NCBI GenBank assembly: GCA_029953675.1
Contig: JAMWBK010000010.1
Location: 1,221,001-1,285,000, forward strand
Source of the DNA: Rhodosorus marinus
Lineage: Eukaryota; Rhodophyta; Stylonematophyceae; Stylonematales; Stylonemataceae
Direction: 5' to 3'
DNA: 64,000 nucleotides
Made by a program: the position numbers and the translations under genes. Below the pieces are notes generated by a model, which was given only the letters and a program-made list of their open reading frames with translations, was not told where the DNA came from and did not search any database. Numbering within the stretch: position 1 is the stretch's first letter; the number at the start of each line of letters is the position of its first letter. This document shows positions 21,101-33,196 of the stretch, one piece after another.

Positions 21101-23317
21101 GTAGCCGCTGTAAAGCTGGAATATAGCGCCGAGAAAACCGACTAAGATGACAGCTGTAGTTGAGTTTGGGCAAGCAACAGTGAATAGTCGCCCAAGCATG
21201 TCCATGTTGAACCGGTACGTAACAACCATGAAATAGAAATAGGCGAAGTGGGAGCCCCTAGAAAAGAGCGAACAAGAGTTGCTTTCTCAGCTCAGGTCCA
21301 CTAATGCACATCCAGAGTCTGAGTACCTCACCTATCGTTCATGTTCAAGCCAACAAGCAGACAGAGAACAACCGAAAATAGCAGCGAGACAAGCAAGTTG
21401 AGAACCAGAGCGTCCACGATGCCCGCGATCTGGAAAGGAGCAGCGTGGTAAAAGTGGGCTGCCCTTTGTTTCAAGAAGATCTCGTTTTCTGCAAAAGCTT
21501 TCTTGATTCCCTGCATGGCAGCTACGGAGGACAACCGATGTCGAAGAGGATTAGCTTGCGCCTTACGCGGTTATGAGATTGGAGATGAGATAAGACTTAC
21601 ACCCAAGAAAGATACTAAGGACCAGAAATATTACCCCGGTCCTTTCATACGCTCCACGCATCGTAAGCGGAAGCATGTAAAACAGGGTCCCGGCGAGCAG
21701 TGCTATTATCAACTTGCTCACAAGTTCGACAACAACCGCGCTCTTGTCCCAGGATAGCCTCATGGCACGTTTCAGTAGGATTCCCAACTGACTAGTTCTT
21801 GTCCGCAAGCACTCCCGCCCAAAGAACTTCTTCGAAATTTCATCCGCGTCAGAGTGCCTTCCCGCAGTACCGCGGAAGCCCTCTTCGATCTTCTTGCGGA
21901 TGTCGGCGTACAGTTCACTGTTTTTAAAAGCCTCCTCAAATTCGTCGACGGTAGTCAGCTCCTTGCCTTCGAAGTCCTTCATCTTAACTGACTCAGAAGA
22001 ACTTGGGTCGGACACGGCCAGCAAAAAGTCAGCTATCGATTTCGCGGGAGGTCTCTTAAACCCCATTTCTCCAAAGTACCCCTCAACCTTCTCTCGGGGA
22101 CCGTAGTAGATGCATTTTCCGCTGTCAAGAACACAAATCTGTTTCCCATAGCACAATTTCCATCAGCAAATGCATGGCTCACAAAGGAGAGAGGAGCACG
22201 CCAGGCCGTGGTGTTCGGAACCAGAGCAGCTAACCTTGTCGAACTGTTCGAATACATCATTTCCAGGCTGCTGTAAGGCCATGAAAACTGTCAGATGTAA
22301 CGCGTCGGCCACCTGCCGGACGCCCTTTACGATGTCGAGGGTTGTGGTCGCATCCAGCCCTTTTGAAATACTATCGAAGAACACGAGTGAGCCCATGCTT
22401 CCGCACAGCATCTCTGCGATGGAAACACGCCTTCGCTCTCCTCCAGAAACTCCTCGCAATGATGCGTCGCCAACAGCAATATCGAGGGTATGGTTGATTC
22501 CTAATAAACGGGTGATCAGCTCAACACGGTTTCTCCGAATCACTTTCGCGAAGGGTAGAAAGTCAGGAATACCGCACTTCGCTGCGAACTCTAACGTCTC
22601 CCGTACTGTCAGTACCGGGTAGTGTGCGTCGTCCTGGCGAACTCTTAGCATGGAGTGGGCGTAGAGCTGTCGGTTGCTTTCTTCCCAGATATCATCACCA
22701 TTAATAAGCACCTCGCCGCGTACGGATTCGTACTGGTCCGTAACTCCGGAGAGGAGGTTCAACATTGTCGTTGTTCCCGCGCCAGGTGGGGCCTGAATGA
22801 GGACCATCTCATTCGGTTCGAGGTAACCCGACAGACCGGAGAGAATGATTTTCGACATTTTTTCATCTCTCGTACAGGTCACAATCTTCCCCGTCTTCAA
22901 GAACGGTGCTATCAGCCTCCCGCCAACTGTACTTTGCCCGAGTTTCTCAGCAAAAGGGACTGCAGCCCCAATCTGAACAAAAGGAAAGGTTCCGGGAGGC
23001 TCGTCTCAGATAAGATCCTGAAAATAGCAGCGGATAGACCACAACAAAAAAAACATGTGAAACATATGGCTTACGTCATTCCAAGTTACACTGTGTCCAC
23101 CCATTTCACGCCCAATGAACATGGTGAGGATATCGTAGAACAACTGGTGAGTTTTCTCAGAGTCAAACTGTGGGTTGCGCGGATCATACATCGGTTCCTC
23201 ATACCACGCCCCGAAATGATGTTCTACTTGCTCCCTTCGTTCACGAAGCACCTCGAAGCTCTTGCCCGCAACAAAGCGGGCAATCCAGCCGCACCGACCA
23301 CCAGTAAAGCAGTCCAT
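18184..23317 (-). CDS. ABCG/PDR-type full-size ABC transporter, copy 2 (intact)
   Basis: This is a paralogue of copy 1 with the same 11-exon structure: 23317-23075, 22972-22235, 22138-21601, 21521-21332, 21257-20871, 20772-20332, 20206-19900, 19815-19552, 19469-18941, 18834-18445, 18386-18184. Every exon equals its copy 1 partner in length except exon 9, one codon shorter, giving about 1409 aa with no stop. NBD1 again has a Thr in place of the Walker A Lys and Ser after the Walker B Asp. NBD2 has GSSGAGKTT, LSSEQ and LFLDEPTSGLD. Two splice acceptors (exons 9 and 10) end in AAAG rather than the usual pyrimidine-AG, so splicing there is less certain than in copy 1. The differences between copies fall in membrane segments and loops more than in NBD2. 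Same predicted role: ATP-driven export across a membrane, substrate unknown. Confidence 0.86.
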
Positions 23318-23544
23318 AACAATAACCTCGCGATGTACCCCCTCAGCCCGGGTCCTCCTTCAATCCCTCTGTTGTCTCTCCCTTCCAAGAAAAAGAAAGA
23401 TGCTCCTCTCTCCCATGTCTTAAATCCTCTAGACAAAGCTCCCCAGGCCCTCCCACCCTTCCAACCTCTGGGTCAGCATCCCCTTCTCCCGCGCAGTGCT
23501 CACATGTATACCGTCCGCATCTACCAACATTTTCCGCCAGCATG

Positions 23545-23675
23545 AACCCGAGCAATGTATGAACGCTGCTTTGATATTGGAGGCGCAATATCTTCGTCGC
23601 TTATGGTCTTTTTTACCCTTCGGGTTTTTTTCTTTCAGTCTTCGATAAAACGAATTCGTTCAACCTAAGCCGAAC
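23545..23675 (+). mobile_element. Family B 3' tail, high side of ABC copy 2
   Basis: Plus-strand family B terminus (TTTGATATTGGAGGCGC, TTTTTTTCTTTCAGTC, then TTCGATAAAACGAATTCGTT). It forms the outward-facing partner of the tail at 17515-17745. Only the last few codons of the B ORF are kept. Confidence 0.75.
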
Positions 23676-23959
23676 GAACGAATGGTTAGCCGGCGCTAAC
23701 GCTCCATAGTCTACGACCCATTTTTTTTTCTTTTCGGAGAACCCACCCCGCGCCCTCCCTCCAACAAAAAGACGCTGTCAGCGATAGACATGCGGACAAT
23801 CTCGATGGCAGCTAACATGTTCCGCATCACCTACTCCGAAATTCAACAAAAAAGGGATTGGACATTTTGTAAGAGCCCTTAACTGTCAGGCTGCTGAGTA
23901 TCTGGGCGCCCATAACGTTTTTGAGTATCGTTCTCTGGCGATATCCCGGCGGCATGCAA

Positions 23960-24880
23960 CCACGTACATTGAACAATGATTTTTATATAATAATTAGATT
24001 AATCTGAGGTCCAATGGCTGATGCAGTTGTTGCTTGGAGACCATAAAATAAACGACGGAGCTTGTTGGGGTTTGAAAATATTGACTGAGTGCCCTGTCCC
24101 GAGCCGGCTAAACTAAGCGAGAGGGAAGTTAGGGGAGGTGGCGCAAACGCGAATTCCCCCATCGTCAGAAATTAAGCAGTCGACAGTCAGACAGAGGTGA
24201 TGTCATAGGAGTCAAGCGAGATTGACACACATAGCCGAAGACCCGACAACACTATTGACGGGTCTTCGACTTTTCGGATTGCACTTCTTGTTTTTCGCAA
24301 TGCTCCGAGCTGTCTCTGACTCTCCGGTGTTCGAACGCTGCTTTGTAGTTGGACGCGCGTCAACAGCGTCTCCAATTCCACGCATCAGGCAAGATAGGCG
24401 CCGAATGAACTGATCATCGACTACGGTAACTCTCATCCAAGTCGACGGGGAGCGGTCAGTCCACCCGAGGGTAGTATTAAAACAGTGCAATGGGAGAGTC
24501 TGCCACCCTCATGCATGCAGATGAGGAGCGGTAAGCCCAACCAGGTAAGCGTGTAAATTAGAGGGTGATATGAGAGTCTGTGGCAGGGCAACAGATGTCA
24601 GATCGAACATCCATGGCCAATCCATCGTCGGCATGAGCGTCAACGGCAAACTAATTACTACTAGAACTCGGACGCAATGATCCTACTGCGAGGGGGTTTA
24701 GGGCCTTTAGGGAATTACATTGTACGTAAAACAATATTTTGATGGAATCCATCCGGAAGCGTTGTGTCCATGGCGTGGACAAATACTATACAACCTAAAG
24801 TTTTGGAAGTAATCATATGCACTTTCAACTCTCATATGCTGACTTTTGCAACTCCCTTTCCGCAGCCTCCATCGGTTTGA
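23960..24880. repeat. Duplicated non-coding segment (pair with 9600-10480)
   Basis: This is the second member of the duplicated flank. It contains the 11-bp arms GACGGGTCTTC and, a few bases earlier, the complement-like GAAGACCCG, at 24237-24270, forming a small hairpin that the first copy lacks in part. No conserved reading frame is seen. Confidence 0.65.
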
Positions 24881-24889
24881 TTCGCCCAT

Positions 24890-25010
24890 CAGCATGGTGG
24901 TGGTTTTACTAACATAGCCTGATGCGCTACGCAAGACGTAAACGGAAACTAGGGACTAGGAAGAAGAGCATGAAAGCCCGGGCGACGGTGCCGCGCCACG
25001 GTGAGCAAGT
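24890..25010 (-). mobile_element. Family A 3' tail fragment
   Basis: The forward sequence GCCTGATGCGCTACGCAAGACGT preceded by TTTTACTAACATA is the complement of the family A terminus. It is followed by about 70 bp of degraded C-terminal coding sequence. Confidence 0.65.
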
Positions 25011-25476
25011 TGCTACATTGGAGGGTGCGGTCACCACGTTTGGACCTACGAAGACTTTTTCTTGGAGTCATCAAGGGTTAGCCTAAGATTCCAACACGGC
25101 AGGCCTTGTTTTTTCCGGGACGTGTTTTCTCAGTCCTCAAGTGTCGCCGACTGTTTTTGTTTTGTTTGAGTAGTCGTCAGGCCCTGTTTTTTTTACGGGA
25201 CGTGTTTTCTCAGCCCTCAAGACCTTTATTCACTGGCGAATAAAAATAGTGACGGGAAATTTCCACCAAGTTTTTTCACGATTGTGTCGTATAATTTTAT
25301 CAGAGACCCGGCGACTGTTTTTTTTGTTTTCCTTCAATGAATTCGTTAATCAGAGACCGAAAGAAGCAAGCCCGAGCGGAAAAAGGCAAAGCCGGAACCC
25401 CATGATGGTCCACCGCTGAGTCCAGGAAAAATGGTCTAGAAACATAAATATGCCGTTTTATCTATTGCATATGTTT

Positions 25477-25870
25477 GTTATGCTATAGCTCTTTCCCCGT
25501 TAATAGAGGCCCCGCTATTCCATTTACTTCCAGCTACCCTTCTACGACAAGGTGCAACTTTCTCTTAAGTACCGAAGCTAGTCATCGATACCCTAAGTCT
25601 AAATCCAAATCTAGGTTATCCTTCCGGTGTGCAGTTAAGAACACAACCGAAAATAGCTCCCACGATACCGTATACAATTTTGCACTACAATACGCGATAT
25701 AGAACATCCAACATCCCAAATAGTCCTACTTCAAGTCTGAACGTTCTAGATACGCCTAGATTCTACAAATCCATTCTGAAACCTTCCCACTTGAGGACCG
25801 TTCGACCCCCGGGTTTGTCCACAGCCATCAATTCACATGTCTCCCCTTCCCACTAAGGAAGATCTGCAAC
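25477..25870. mobile_element. 394-bp insertion of unknown type inside F2
   Basis: ATGTTT precedes (25471-25476) and follows (25871-25876) this segment. The related element at 41.6 kb has an uninterrupted sequence at the same point (CATATGTTTCTATGATC), giving the empty site. The inserted DNA begins GTTATGC and ends GCAAC. I recognise no tail, terminal repeat beyond GTT/AAC, or protein. Confidence 0.6.
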
Positions 25871-26254
25871 ATGTTTCTATGATCTTCTGTGTAACTCCCT
25901 CTTCTCCCTATTATAGAAAATTTACAAGTAAATCCATCCACCAATCCAAATTTACTAGTATTTCAGTAAAAGACTGCGCCATATCATTTTAAAAATAGAA
26001 CCTGTCAATCTTTTTGGTAATTAATATAAAAAGCTATGAATTCATATATTTTCAGCACCGTACTTTTCTCAATTAGATGAAATAAATATATGAAACGTTT
26101 TCATACTTCCCGTACAACCTTGATCTTGTCCTCGAGAGGCCTTGGGTAGGACCCTTTTCGAGAAATATACACTCTTATATGTATATTTTTGCACTTATTA
26201 CACTTCGTCACCAAGGATTCCAGCACGGATATAATATATCTGAGCGAAAAAGGG

Positions 26255-26375
26255 TGCTCTGTCAAAGCGCTCAGGTAGCCCTGGGCACTCCTCTCAAAGC
26301 GCTCATGTCACCCAGGGTGCTCTGTCAAAGCGCTCATGTCGCTCAGGGTGATCTGTCAAAGCGCTCGTGTCAGCC
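26255..26375. repeat. Minisatellite core of F2
   Basis: The phrase CTGTCAAAGCGCTC(A/G)(G/T)GT recurs about every 30 bp, four times, with GGGTGCTCTGT-like spacers. The same core is expanded at 42100-42300 and single-copy at about 12090 and 31745. Confidence 0.75.
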
Positions 26376-26862
26376 TTTCTCGTGAATTGCGTCTACTTCT
26401 GCCTGAGCACTCTGGTTCGCTCAGATATTACATGCGGGTTAGAATCCTTGCGTACAAAGCAAAAAGGGGGTGTAAAATTCTCGAAAAGGGTCCTATCCAA
26501 GGCCTATCGAGGACAAGATCAAGATTGTATGGGAAACATGAAAACGTTTCATAAATTTATTTCATCTAATTGAGAAAAGCACGCAGCTGAAAATATATGA
26601 ATTCATAGCTTTTTATATTAATTACCAAAAAGATTGACAGGTTCTATTTTTAAAATGCTAAAGCGGCTGTCTTTTACTGAAATACTAGTAAACTTGGATT
26701 GGTGGATGGATTTACAAGTAAATTTTCTGTAATAGGGAGAAGAGAGAGTAGCTCAAAAGATCATAGAAACATATGCCATACGATAAAATGGCATATTTAC
26801 GTTTCTAGACCGTTTTTCCTGGACTCGGTAAAGTGGACATGGAGTTCCGGCTTTGCGAAGCT

Positions 26863-27515
26863 GGAAGGCATTCAGACGGTGACCCAGTGATGACGGCAGG
26901 GTCGTTAACCACAAATGCGATAGATGGCCTCCCATACCGCGGAGGCGAGCGGCGGTGGTATGCGGTGTGAGGGGAGAGTTGAGCAAGATTGCTTGAGCGG
27001 CGCTGTGTTGACCCCAGGTGAGGCTATGTTGAATCACATCAGTGCGCGAGCTCCACAATCGGCTCAGACCCGGGTAATCGGCAACCGGTGACCCGGGGCT
27101 AGCCCCCCCCCTCGTCGGCGAGTACTCTGTCGATGGGAGAGTCCTCGAGCGCCTCAACTCGTCCCCCATAACAACTCCTTCCAGGAGCGAAATCTGGATC
27201 GGCTCTCGTCCGGCACGGCGTTTCGCTTACTGAACGTCTGTTGCAGAGCATCATAGATACTCAAAAGCGGTGGCGGATGGATCACGGGGTCTTCCCAAGT
27301 GCTCTAGCCAAAAGGCAAGCACTTCGCATCCGAAAACTCACCAAGGTGCGAAGCGCGGTAGCCCAGGAGGCGACCGCCGCAGCCGAGCATACGAGTCCAC
27401 GGTCGGCCACTCCTAATCCGCCTAATCGTAAAGGTAGGGCAATCTGGCCACGAATTAGGTCCCTGTCAGGAGCCGCTTCCGCATCCGGGGGTTCATCCAA
27501 TGGTGGTTTACTAGC
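26863..27515 (-). pseudogene. Family A internal fragment
   Basis: Minus-strand frames at 26753-27169 and 27282-27536 encode the family A segment before the CCHC motif (LRGMGGHLSHLWLTTLPSS; LIRGQIALPLRLGG). It lacks the 3' end, which is cut at the F2 boundary, and is joined to another A tail at 27505. It is closely related to 16690-17435 but without the 88-bp insertion. Confidence 0.75.
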
Positions 27516-27840
27516 ATAGCCTGATGCGCTACGCAAGACGTAAAAGGAAACTAGGAACTAGGGAGAAGGGCATGTAAGCCCATTCGTTAGTATGTTCAAT
27601 GAATTTGTTTAATGGGGGACTGATGGAAAAAACCCCGAGGGGCAAAAAGACTACGCGCGGGGAGATCGCGCGCCTCCAGCATCAAAGCAGCGTGAACGCT
27701 GGTTCACACGCCACAGCAAGAAACTAAAACTGGTAAACAACGAGGAGAGACGGTCAGGGCGTTGGCGGAACAACACTCCGGAAGCCAACGAGAACCGATG
27801 AACCCGATATGTCAGCTCCGAAATTACTTCGCTATTCAAG
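27516..27840 (-). mobile_element. Family A tail plus family B 3' tail, low side of ABC copy 3
   Basis: Same arrangement as 17436-17745. The B part keeps a longer stretch of its ORF end, with a short palindromic repeat (GTGAACGCTGGTTCAC) inside. Confidence 0.7.
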
Positions 27841-28239
27841 AAAGATGTTGATTCTTAGATTAAGATGTTTAAAAATCCGTGCAAAAGTAATCTCAAAATG
27901 AAGAATGATAACAGGATTCCGATGGCAGAATGGATAGCGGAAGCGGACAACAGAAGAGTGCACAACAGTGTTGTGTTGCGAATATACTTAATATTCACAA
28001 AAGCAACTCCGTTCAGCTCGGCGCAAGCCGATCGCAAATCCTCTCGAACACAAGTAATGCCTGCTCCTGCCCCATATTTTTCTTGTGGCACTGCCGTTGT
28101 ATGACTTGGCATACGGCCTCGACTGCCAAATCAGACTTCGATCTCGAAGAAAAATTGCCACGGGCAAGTAGTTTTACATTAGATAACTGAGCAGCTAAGC
28201 TCGTGAAGCTGGCCATATCAATCAATGCACAAACTTTTC

Positions 28240-30834
28240 CTAACGCTTCGTAAACCGGAGGTGCTTGAACCCGAGGTAACCAACTATTCATGAGAATAAC
28301 GTTAGTCCAGCCAGAGCTCCTGCGGAAACCCATTTGCTATAACCTGGTACTCCGTATATTTTCAACAGGTCGTCTTCGCTTGTAATTGGGCAGACCTGAC
28401 ATCCACTGTATGTGGCGTTAACTGTCACCGTCTGGTATTCACCTGGGGACGAAAAATAGGTCACATTCAGCAAGCAGTTTCCAGAGAGCACTAGCTTGAC
28501 CTGGGCTAGCTTGACCTTGAAAGGGTTCAGCGACATCTTCGTACTGTTAGACGGAATCGATTCATAATCTGGGAACGGAGGGGTAGCATTATCGTTTACA
28601 GGAAAAGGGAAAGTACTGAGCTCGTTGGCTGTACAGACCAACTCCACTCCAGTGACGACGGCTTTCAAAACGCCAGCAGAATAGTAGCCAATCGGATTAA
28701 TCCAGTAGATCCAGATATAGTACGCAGGTATTGAGTCTGCCGGGGCCATGAAACCGGCGAAGAGTTCGAATACGCTTTCATAAAGGGGGCCAAGGTCAGC
28801 CAAATATATTCAGTAGGGCTAATTGCGCCGTGCATAGATCCAAGGGCTACGGCCCACAGAGCCAGGAAGAATTGAATGACGAAGAAGTTTCCAAATGCAG
28901 ATGCTAAGAGCCAAACGAGAACAATAAAAAAAATCCGTCAGATCATTGTCGACTGGCGGTGCTCGGGCGGTGTCGCAAAGCGTTTGTATTGAGAGCTTCT
29001 CACTTACCCTGAAACCCGACCATGAAGAAGAACAATGCTAATGACAAAGTTGGATACCAGCGCGAACCGTGCGTCAGAAACCAACAGAGGGACGTAGTAC
29101 GCTAATGCTGAGTAAGCACCCGCGCCAAATTCTCGATAGAAAGCGAGCCTGTCCTGGAGAACGTTGCCAACAGCGCTGCTTATTGACCAGGGCAAGATTA
29201 GCAGGCAGGAAAGCCGCTGAAACTAGGGCGGTCTATCAAAATCTTGAGTGTCCGGTATCTGAAAGAATGAAAGTCCGAGAATTAAAGCTTGGGTGACCGC
29301 AGCCATGGAGCGCATGAGGTGAGGCTCCGGGTTCCTCTAGTTCACAGTGCAGAACCGCTTGAGGTTCGCAACGAACTGAACTCGAAAGTTTCTTGCGGAA
29401 GTATTGTCGAACTTGATGTGGGCGCCTTGTCTGGCACTATTGCAGGCTTGTCGCATTTCGTATGCTCTAGGCTCCCCATGAGTTCCTTGTTCTCAGGGCT
29501 TAGTAGCCAAATCTCGTGCCCGTCCTTCTGCCCCCCCTGCAACCAGATCAGCGAGTCCATTAAAACTAGGTGAGCATTCCACATCCTCAGCAACACCTGG
29601 ATGGGGTTCCCTCCTTACCCGCTCTGTCGTCGCAGTACCAATTTGGTGGAGCATATAGTCCGCTGGGTTCAACTTGGGATTCATTGGATCTCCTCCGTTC
29701 TTCTCAAAGTACGTAATCGTTTGTGATCCCTCTTCTCCCAGATCTCCAAAGTAGGCCACTCTGCCGCCGCTCTGCAGGAGCAGTACACTGTCAAAGAAGG
29801 AGAACACCTCCTTGGACGGCTGATGAATGGTGCACAAAACCGCGACGCCGGTATCGGAGACCCTCCTCAAAACTTTTGCCATCTACGTCAAAACACGGTC
29901 AATCGTGCGTGCACTGTTAAGGCCAGCCTCCAATTTCGTAAACGGAATGACCAAGAACTGCGCTCACCTTCAACGGCGCCCTGGATTCCAATCCCGAAGT
30001 TGGCTCGTCCAGGAACAGAATAGACGGTCGAGCTACGAGCTCCACAGCGATCGTGAGACGCTTTCGCTGCTCAGAAGAAAGGCCAGTTGCACCCTCAGGA
30101 ATACCGACAAGCTCATTTTGAATCTCACGCAGTTCCAGTATGTCATTGGTATTCTCCATCTGGTCTTCTCTCTCCTTGTCCGAGGTCTCCTCCGGCAGCC
30201 TCAACCGCGCAGAGAACTCGATCGCCTCCCGAACTGTCGTCTTAGAAACGTGAATATCGACCTGCTCCACATACCTATGCACAAAGGAATGCACCAGCAA
30301 AACATTTTGGAGTATGGTAGTTACGAGGACGTGCGTCAGCGATAAGCATTGCTTCAAGTCGAAGCAACGAACGAAACGAGCTTCTGCCGACTCACTTACC
30401 CTGAAACTCTTCCGATCGGGTAGTCCAGAGGATATCCGTTTACAAGGACTTCGCCAGTCATCGTACCCTTGGGCTTGCGCTGTGCAAGGACGTCCATGAG
30501 CGTCGTTTTGTCGGCTCCCGAAGATCCCATGAGCGCACACAGCCTTCCTGGTAGTGCGTACCTACACATCGTGCAGAAGTTCTTTCTTCTCATTCCCGCC
30601 AATCGGGACTGTGTATGACACGTCCTTCCATGTGAAGTGGACCTCCCTAATGCCGACCTTCATTTCGTCCTCTGGCAAACTGAGGTCGATCACTTTGACA
30701 CCCAAGTTTGCGGGTTTCGCTTTTTGCGATACGAGGGTCGTTCCGCAGTACCGCTTTCGTCTAGCGAAAAATATTACTGCGAGAAACATCGCCAACGACA
30801 GGCCCCACAGAGACAACAGTGAATACATGCCCAA
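28240..30834 (-). pseudogene. ABCG/PDR transporter copy 3, 5'-truncated pseudogene
   Basis: This copy corresponds to exons 6-11 of copies 1 and 2; the sequence stops matching at about 30840, where foldback element F3 begins. Damage is visible. A small deletion at about 30560 shifts the frame just before the NBD2 Walker A motif, which itself reads GSSGADKTT (Gly to Asp). Exon 9 has frame-changing indels (29170-29260). The codon for Trp in the last membrane helix (FSW) has become TGA near 28288. The exon 10/11 junction sequence has gained a second copy of GTCAAGCTAG. It cannot make a working transporter. Confidence 0.85.
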
Positions 30835-30867
30835 AGAGCTGGTTAGATATGACTGTTCTTCTTTCCC

Positions 30868-32580
30868 CCGCGGTAAAAGAACGGTGAGCCACAGAACAAG
30901 GGACTAAGGCATCTACCCCCTTAAGAAAGTAACTTTTCTTTCACAAAGCGATTGGTATATATCAATTTATGGCAACAGTGACTGTTTGATAGTACTATTT
31001 GATAGCTAATAAAGCTATTTGATATATATCTGTGGGTATTCTGGTAGTTAATATAAAAGCTATGATTTTCATATATTTCAGCATCGTCATTGTCTCAATT
31101 AGATGAAATACATTCAAGAAAAGTTTCCATGGTTCTCATAGAATGTTGATCTTGTCATCGAGAGGCCTTGGGTTGGACTACCCCTTTCGAGAATTTTGCA
31201 TTTTTATATTTTTGCGCCTATTTCACTTAATGATGAACGCCGGGTGGCTGACAGCATGGTCACCTGTGACGATAGCCGCCGTACGACGTGCGTTGATCTT
31301 GCTGTTCTTAGTAATCCGCAGGCTAGTCGCTGTTGGCCGGCTGCGGAGAGGGCCGTGGGTTTGCCGCTGCCAGTATGGGACGTCGCAAAGAGTTGAAATA
31401 TGCGGGGGCCTGGACTTCCCCAGGCATTCGTGCTTCGGCTCTAGCTCATCGCCTGGTACCTCTGGTCATTGAGTTGCTTTATGGATTCTGTTGGTTCCCG
31501 TTGGCGTCGGGAATTGTTCGGCGAACGCCCTGACCGTCTGTCCTCGTTGTTACCCGTTTAAGTTTCTTGCTGTGGCGTATGAACGTTGCTTTGATGTTGG
31601 AGGCGCGCGATCTTCGCCGCGCTTAGCGCTGTTTTTACCCTCGGTTTTTTTTCTTTAAGTCTCCGGATGAAACAACTTCTTCTTCTACTACACTTTGCAC
31701 ACAAGGATTCCAACACGCCTATAATATGTGAGCGAAACAGAGTGCTTTGTCAAAGCGCTCATGTCACCCGTTCGCGTGAATTGCGTCTACTGTTGACAGA
31801 GCACCCTGTTTTCGCTCAGATATTATATGAGTGTTGGAATGCTTGGGATATCGTAATAAGGCAAAACATATAAAAAAAAGTGTAAAATTCTCGACAAGGG
31901 TAGTCCTACCCTACAGTCGTCGGCCTTGACGTGGGTTAATGTTAGTGGCTTTACTAGCATAATTAGCAATAGCCGTTTCTAGATTTGAATCGCTCTAAAG
32001 GCTACATAGAAGTTACTTAGAAGCAGCTGTTGCTATGCTAGCATCGCGCGGAAGCCTATATTAGACGGCTCTACGCCGAGCTTGGGGAAGGGAAAAAGAA
32101 GCGTAAAGCAACGAATTCTGGGTACAAGTGATATCAGACATGATTAAGTTTGTTCAGAGGGTCTTGCCTTTGGGAGTCTTTCGGGAAGTGGAGCCTAAAA
32201 TTGGTGTGAGTCCTTTAGTTTTGTTCGATTCTGCCTTTAGACTACTCTTGGTCCTCCTCACTGGCTGAAGTGAGACGCACTACTGTGCCTCTCGAGGACG
32301 AGATCAAGATTCTTTGGGAAACATGGAATGTTTTGTTAAATTTATTTCATCTACTTGAGACAATTACGGTGCTGAAAATATATGAATTCGTAGCTTTTTA
32401 TGTTAATAACGAAAAGATCAACGGGTTCTATTTTAAGATGATATGTGCTGAAGTCTTTTACTGAAATGCTAGAAAAATTGGATTGGTGGATGGAGTAAAT
32501 TTTCTCTTTCGATATAAGGAGAGCACAGCCTGTCACTTAAGATCATAGAAACATATGCAATACGATAAAATTTGGGTTGT
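30868..32580. mobile_element. Foldback element, copy F3, interrupted
   Basis: The left part (30868-31224) matches F1 (CTACCCCCTTAAGAAAG, TATGGCAACAGTG), and the right part (31677-32580) holds the core repeat and the right arm (GGATTGGTGGATGGA..., CATAGAAACATATGCAATAC). The two are split by a family B insertion. The left arm replaces the 5' half of ABC copy 3. Confidence 0.6.
31225..31676 (+). mobile_element. Family B insertion inside F3, 5'-truncated
   Basis: It begins in the endonuclease-like region (TTCVDLAVLSNPQASRC), continues through RKELKYAGAWTSPGIRASA and AHRLVPLVIELL, and ends with the CTTTAAGTCTCCGGATGAAAC tail. F3 sequence resumes at once (ACACTTTGCACACAAGGATTCC). The host element without this insertion can be read at about 42040-42070. 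Confidence 0.7.
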
Positions 32581-32821
32581 CCCGAAGATAAGAATCCGAA
32601 CGAACGAATGGTTTAATCCCACAGCACCAGTATAACAATTACCTTGCAATAAACCTCAAAACAAACACCACGAATACGAGCTGGAATCGAGGATTCTAAC
32701 CAGATAATACGGAGTCGGGAAAAAATGATTGTTTTATATAAAAGCGATATGTTTAGGCGGGTAATAAACGGTAATTGAATTCTGCGCTAGTGTAGCGGCA
32801 TCCTGGGTCTCACCCTTTTTA

Positions 32822-33140
32822 CGAACGAATGGTTTAATCGGAGGCTGAAAAAAAACCCCGAGGGGAAAAAAAGACTAAGCGCGGCGAAGTACTCGCGCCT
32901 CCAACATCAAAGCGGCATTCATGCGCCACAGCAGGAAACTTAAGCGGGTAAACAACGATTGAAGACGGTCAGGGCGTTCGCGGAACAACTCCCGAAGCCA
33001 GCGAGAACCAACAGAGTCCATGAACCCAAAGCACTCAATGATCAGGGGTACCAAGCGATGTGCGAGTGCCGAAGCACGAACACCAGGGGAAGACAAAGCC
33101 CCCGCGTATTTGATCTCTTTGCGGCGTCTCACCCTTTTTA
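32822..33140 (-). mobile_element. Family B 3' fragment, best preserved C terminus
   Basis: The minus-strand frame 33258-32875 gives the clearest family B C terminus: RRRKEIKYAGALSSPG, SALAHRLVPLIIECFGFMD, SRWLRELFRERPDRLQSLFT, SFLLWRMNAALMLEARVLRR. This aligns with the family A ending (PFIVESFG, EWLRKCF, LSVSLWRYSS), showing that A and B are sister families. The upstream 120 bp (33141-33258) is unrelated. Confidence 0.8.
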
Positions 33141-33196
33141 GGGTTTTTACTGTGAAACTAAGAATCCCGGATGGCCTTTTTAGGGTTGTCGTCTCC

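Larger units (their letters stand above)
25390..26862. mobile_element. Foldback element, copy F2 (long inverted repeats)
   Basis: The left end GCAAAGCCGGAAC (about 25389) and the right end GTTCCGGCTTTGC (26850-26862) are complements. From them the two arms match inward for more than 400 bp: TCTAGAAACATAAATATGCC on the left against its complement near 26795-26815, TACAAGTAAATCCATCCACC against GGTGGATGGATTTACAAGTA, and on through CAATTAGATGAAATAAA. The arms meet at a minisatellite core. The left arm is split by an unrelated 394-bp insertion. The right end abuts a family A fragment. No transposase frame is present. Confidence 0.7.

Noticed and set aside
22655-23545. 296-codon plus-strand frame antisense to ABC copy 2
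   Set aside because: It is the complement of exons 1-2 and the 5' flank of the transporter; a shorter version exists opposite copies 1 and 4, as expected from shared codon bias.
26255-26375. Possible CRISPR-like spaced repeats
   Set aside because: The CAAAGCGCTC units are spaced by near-identical sequence, so this is a minisatellite, and the window is eukaryotic.
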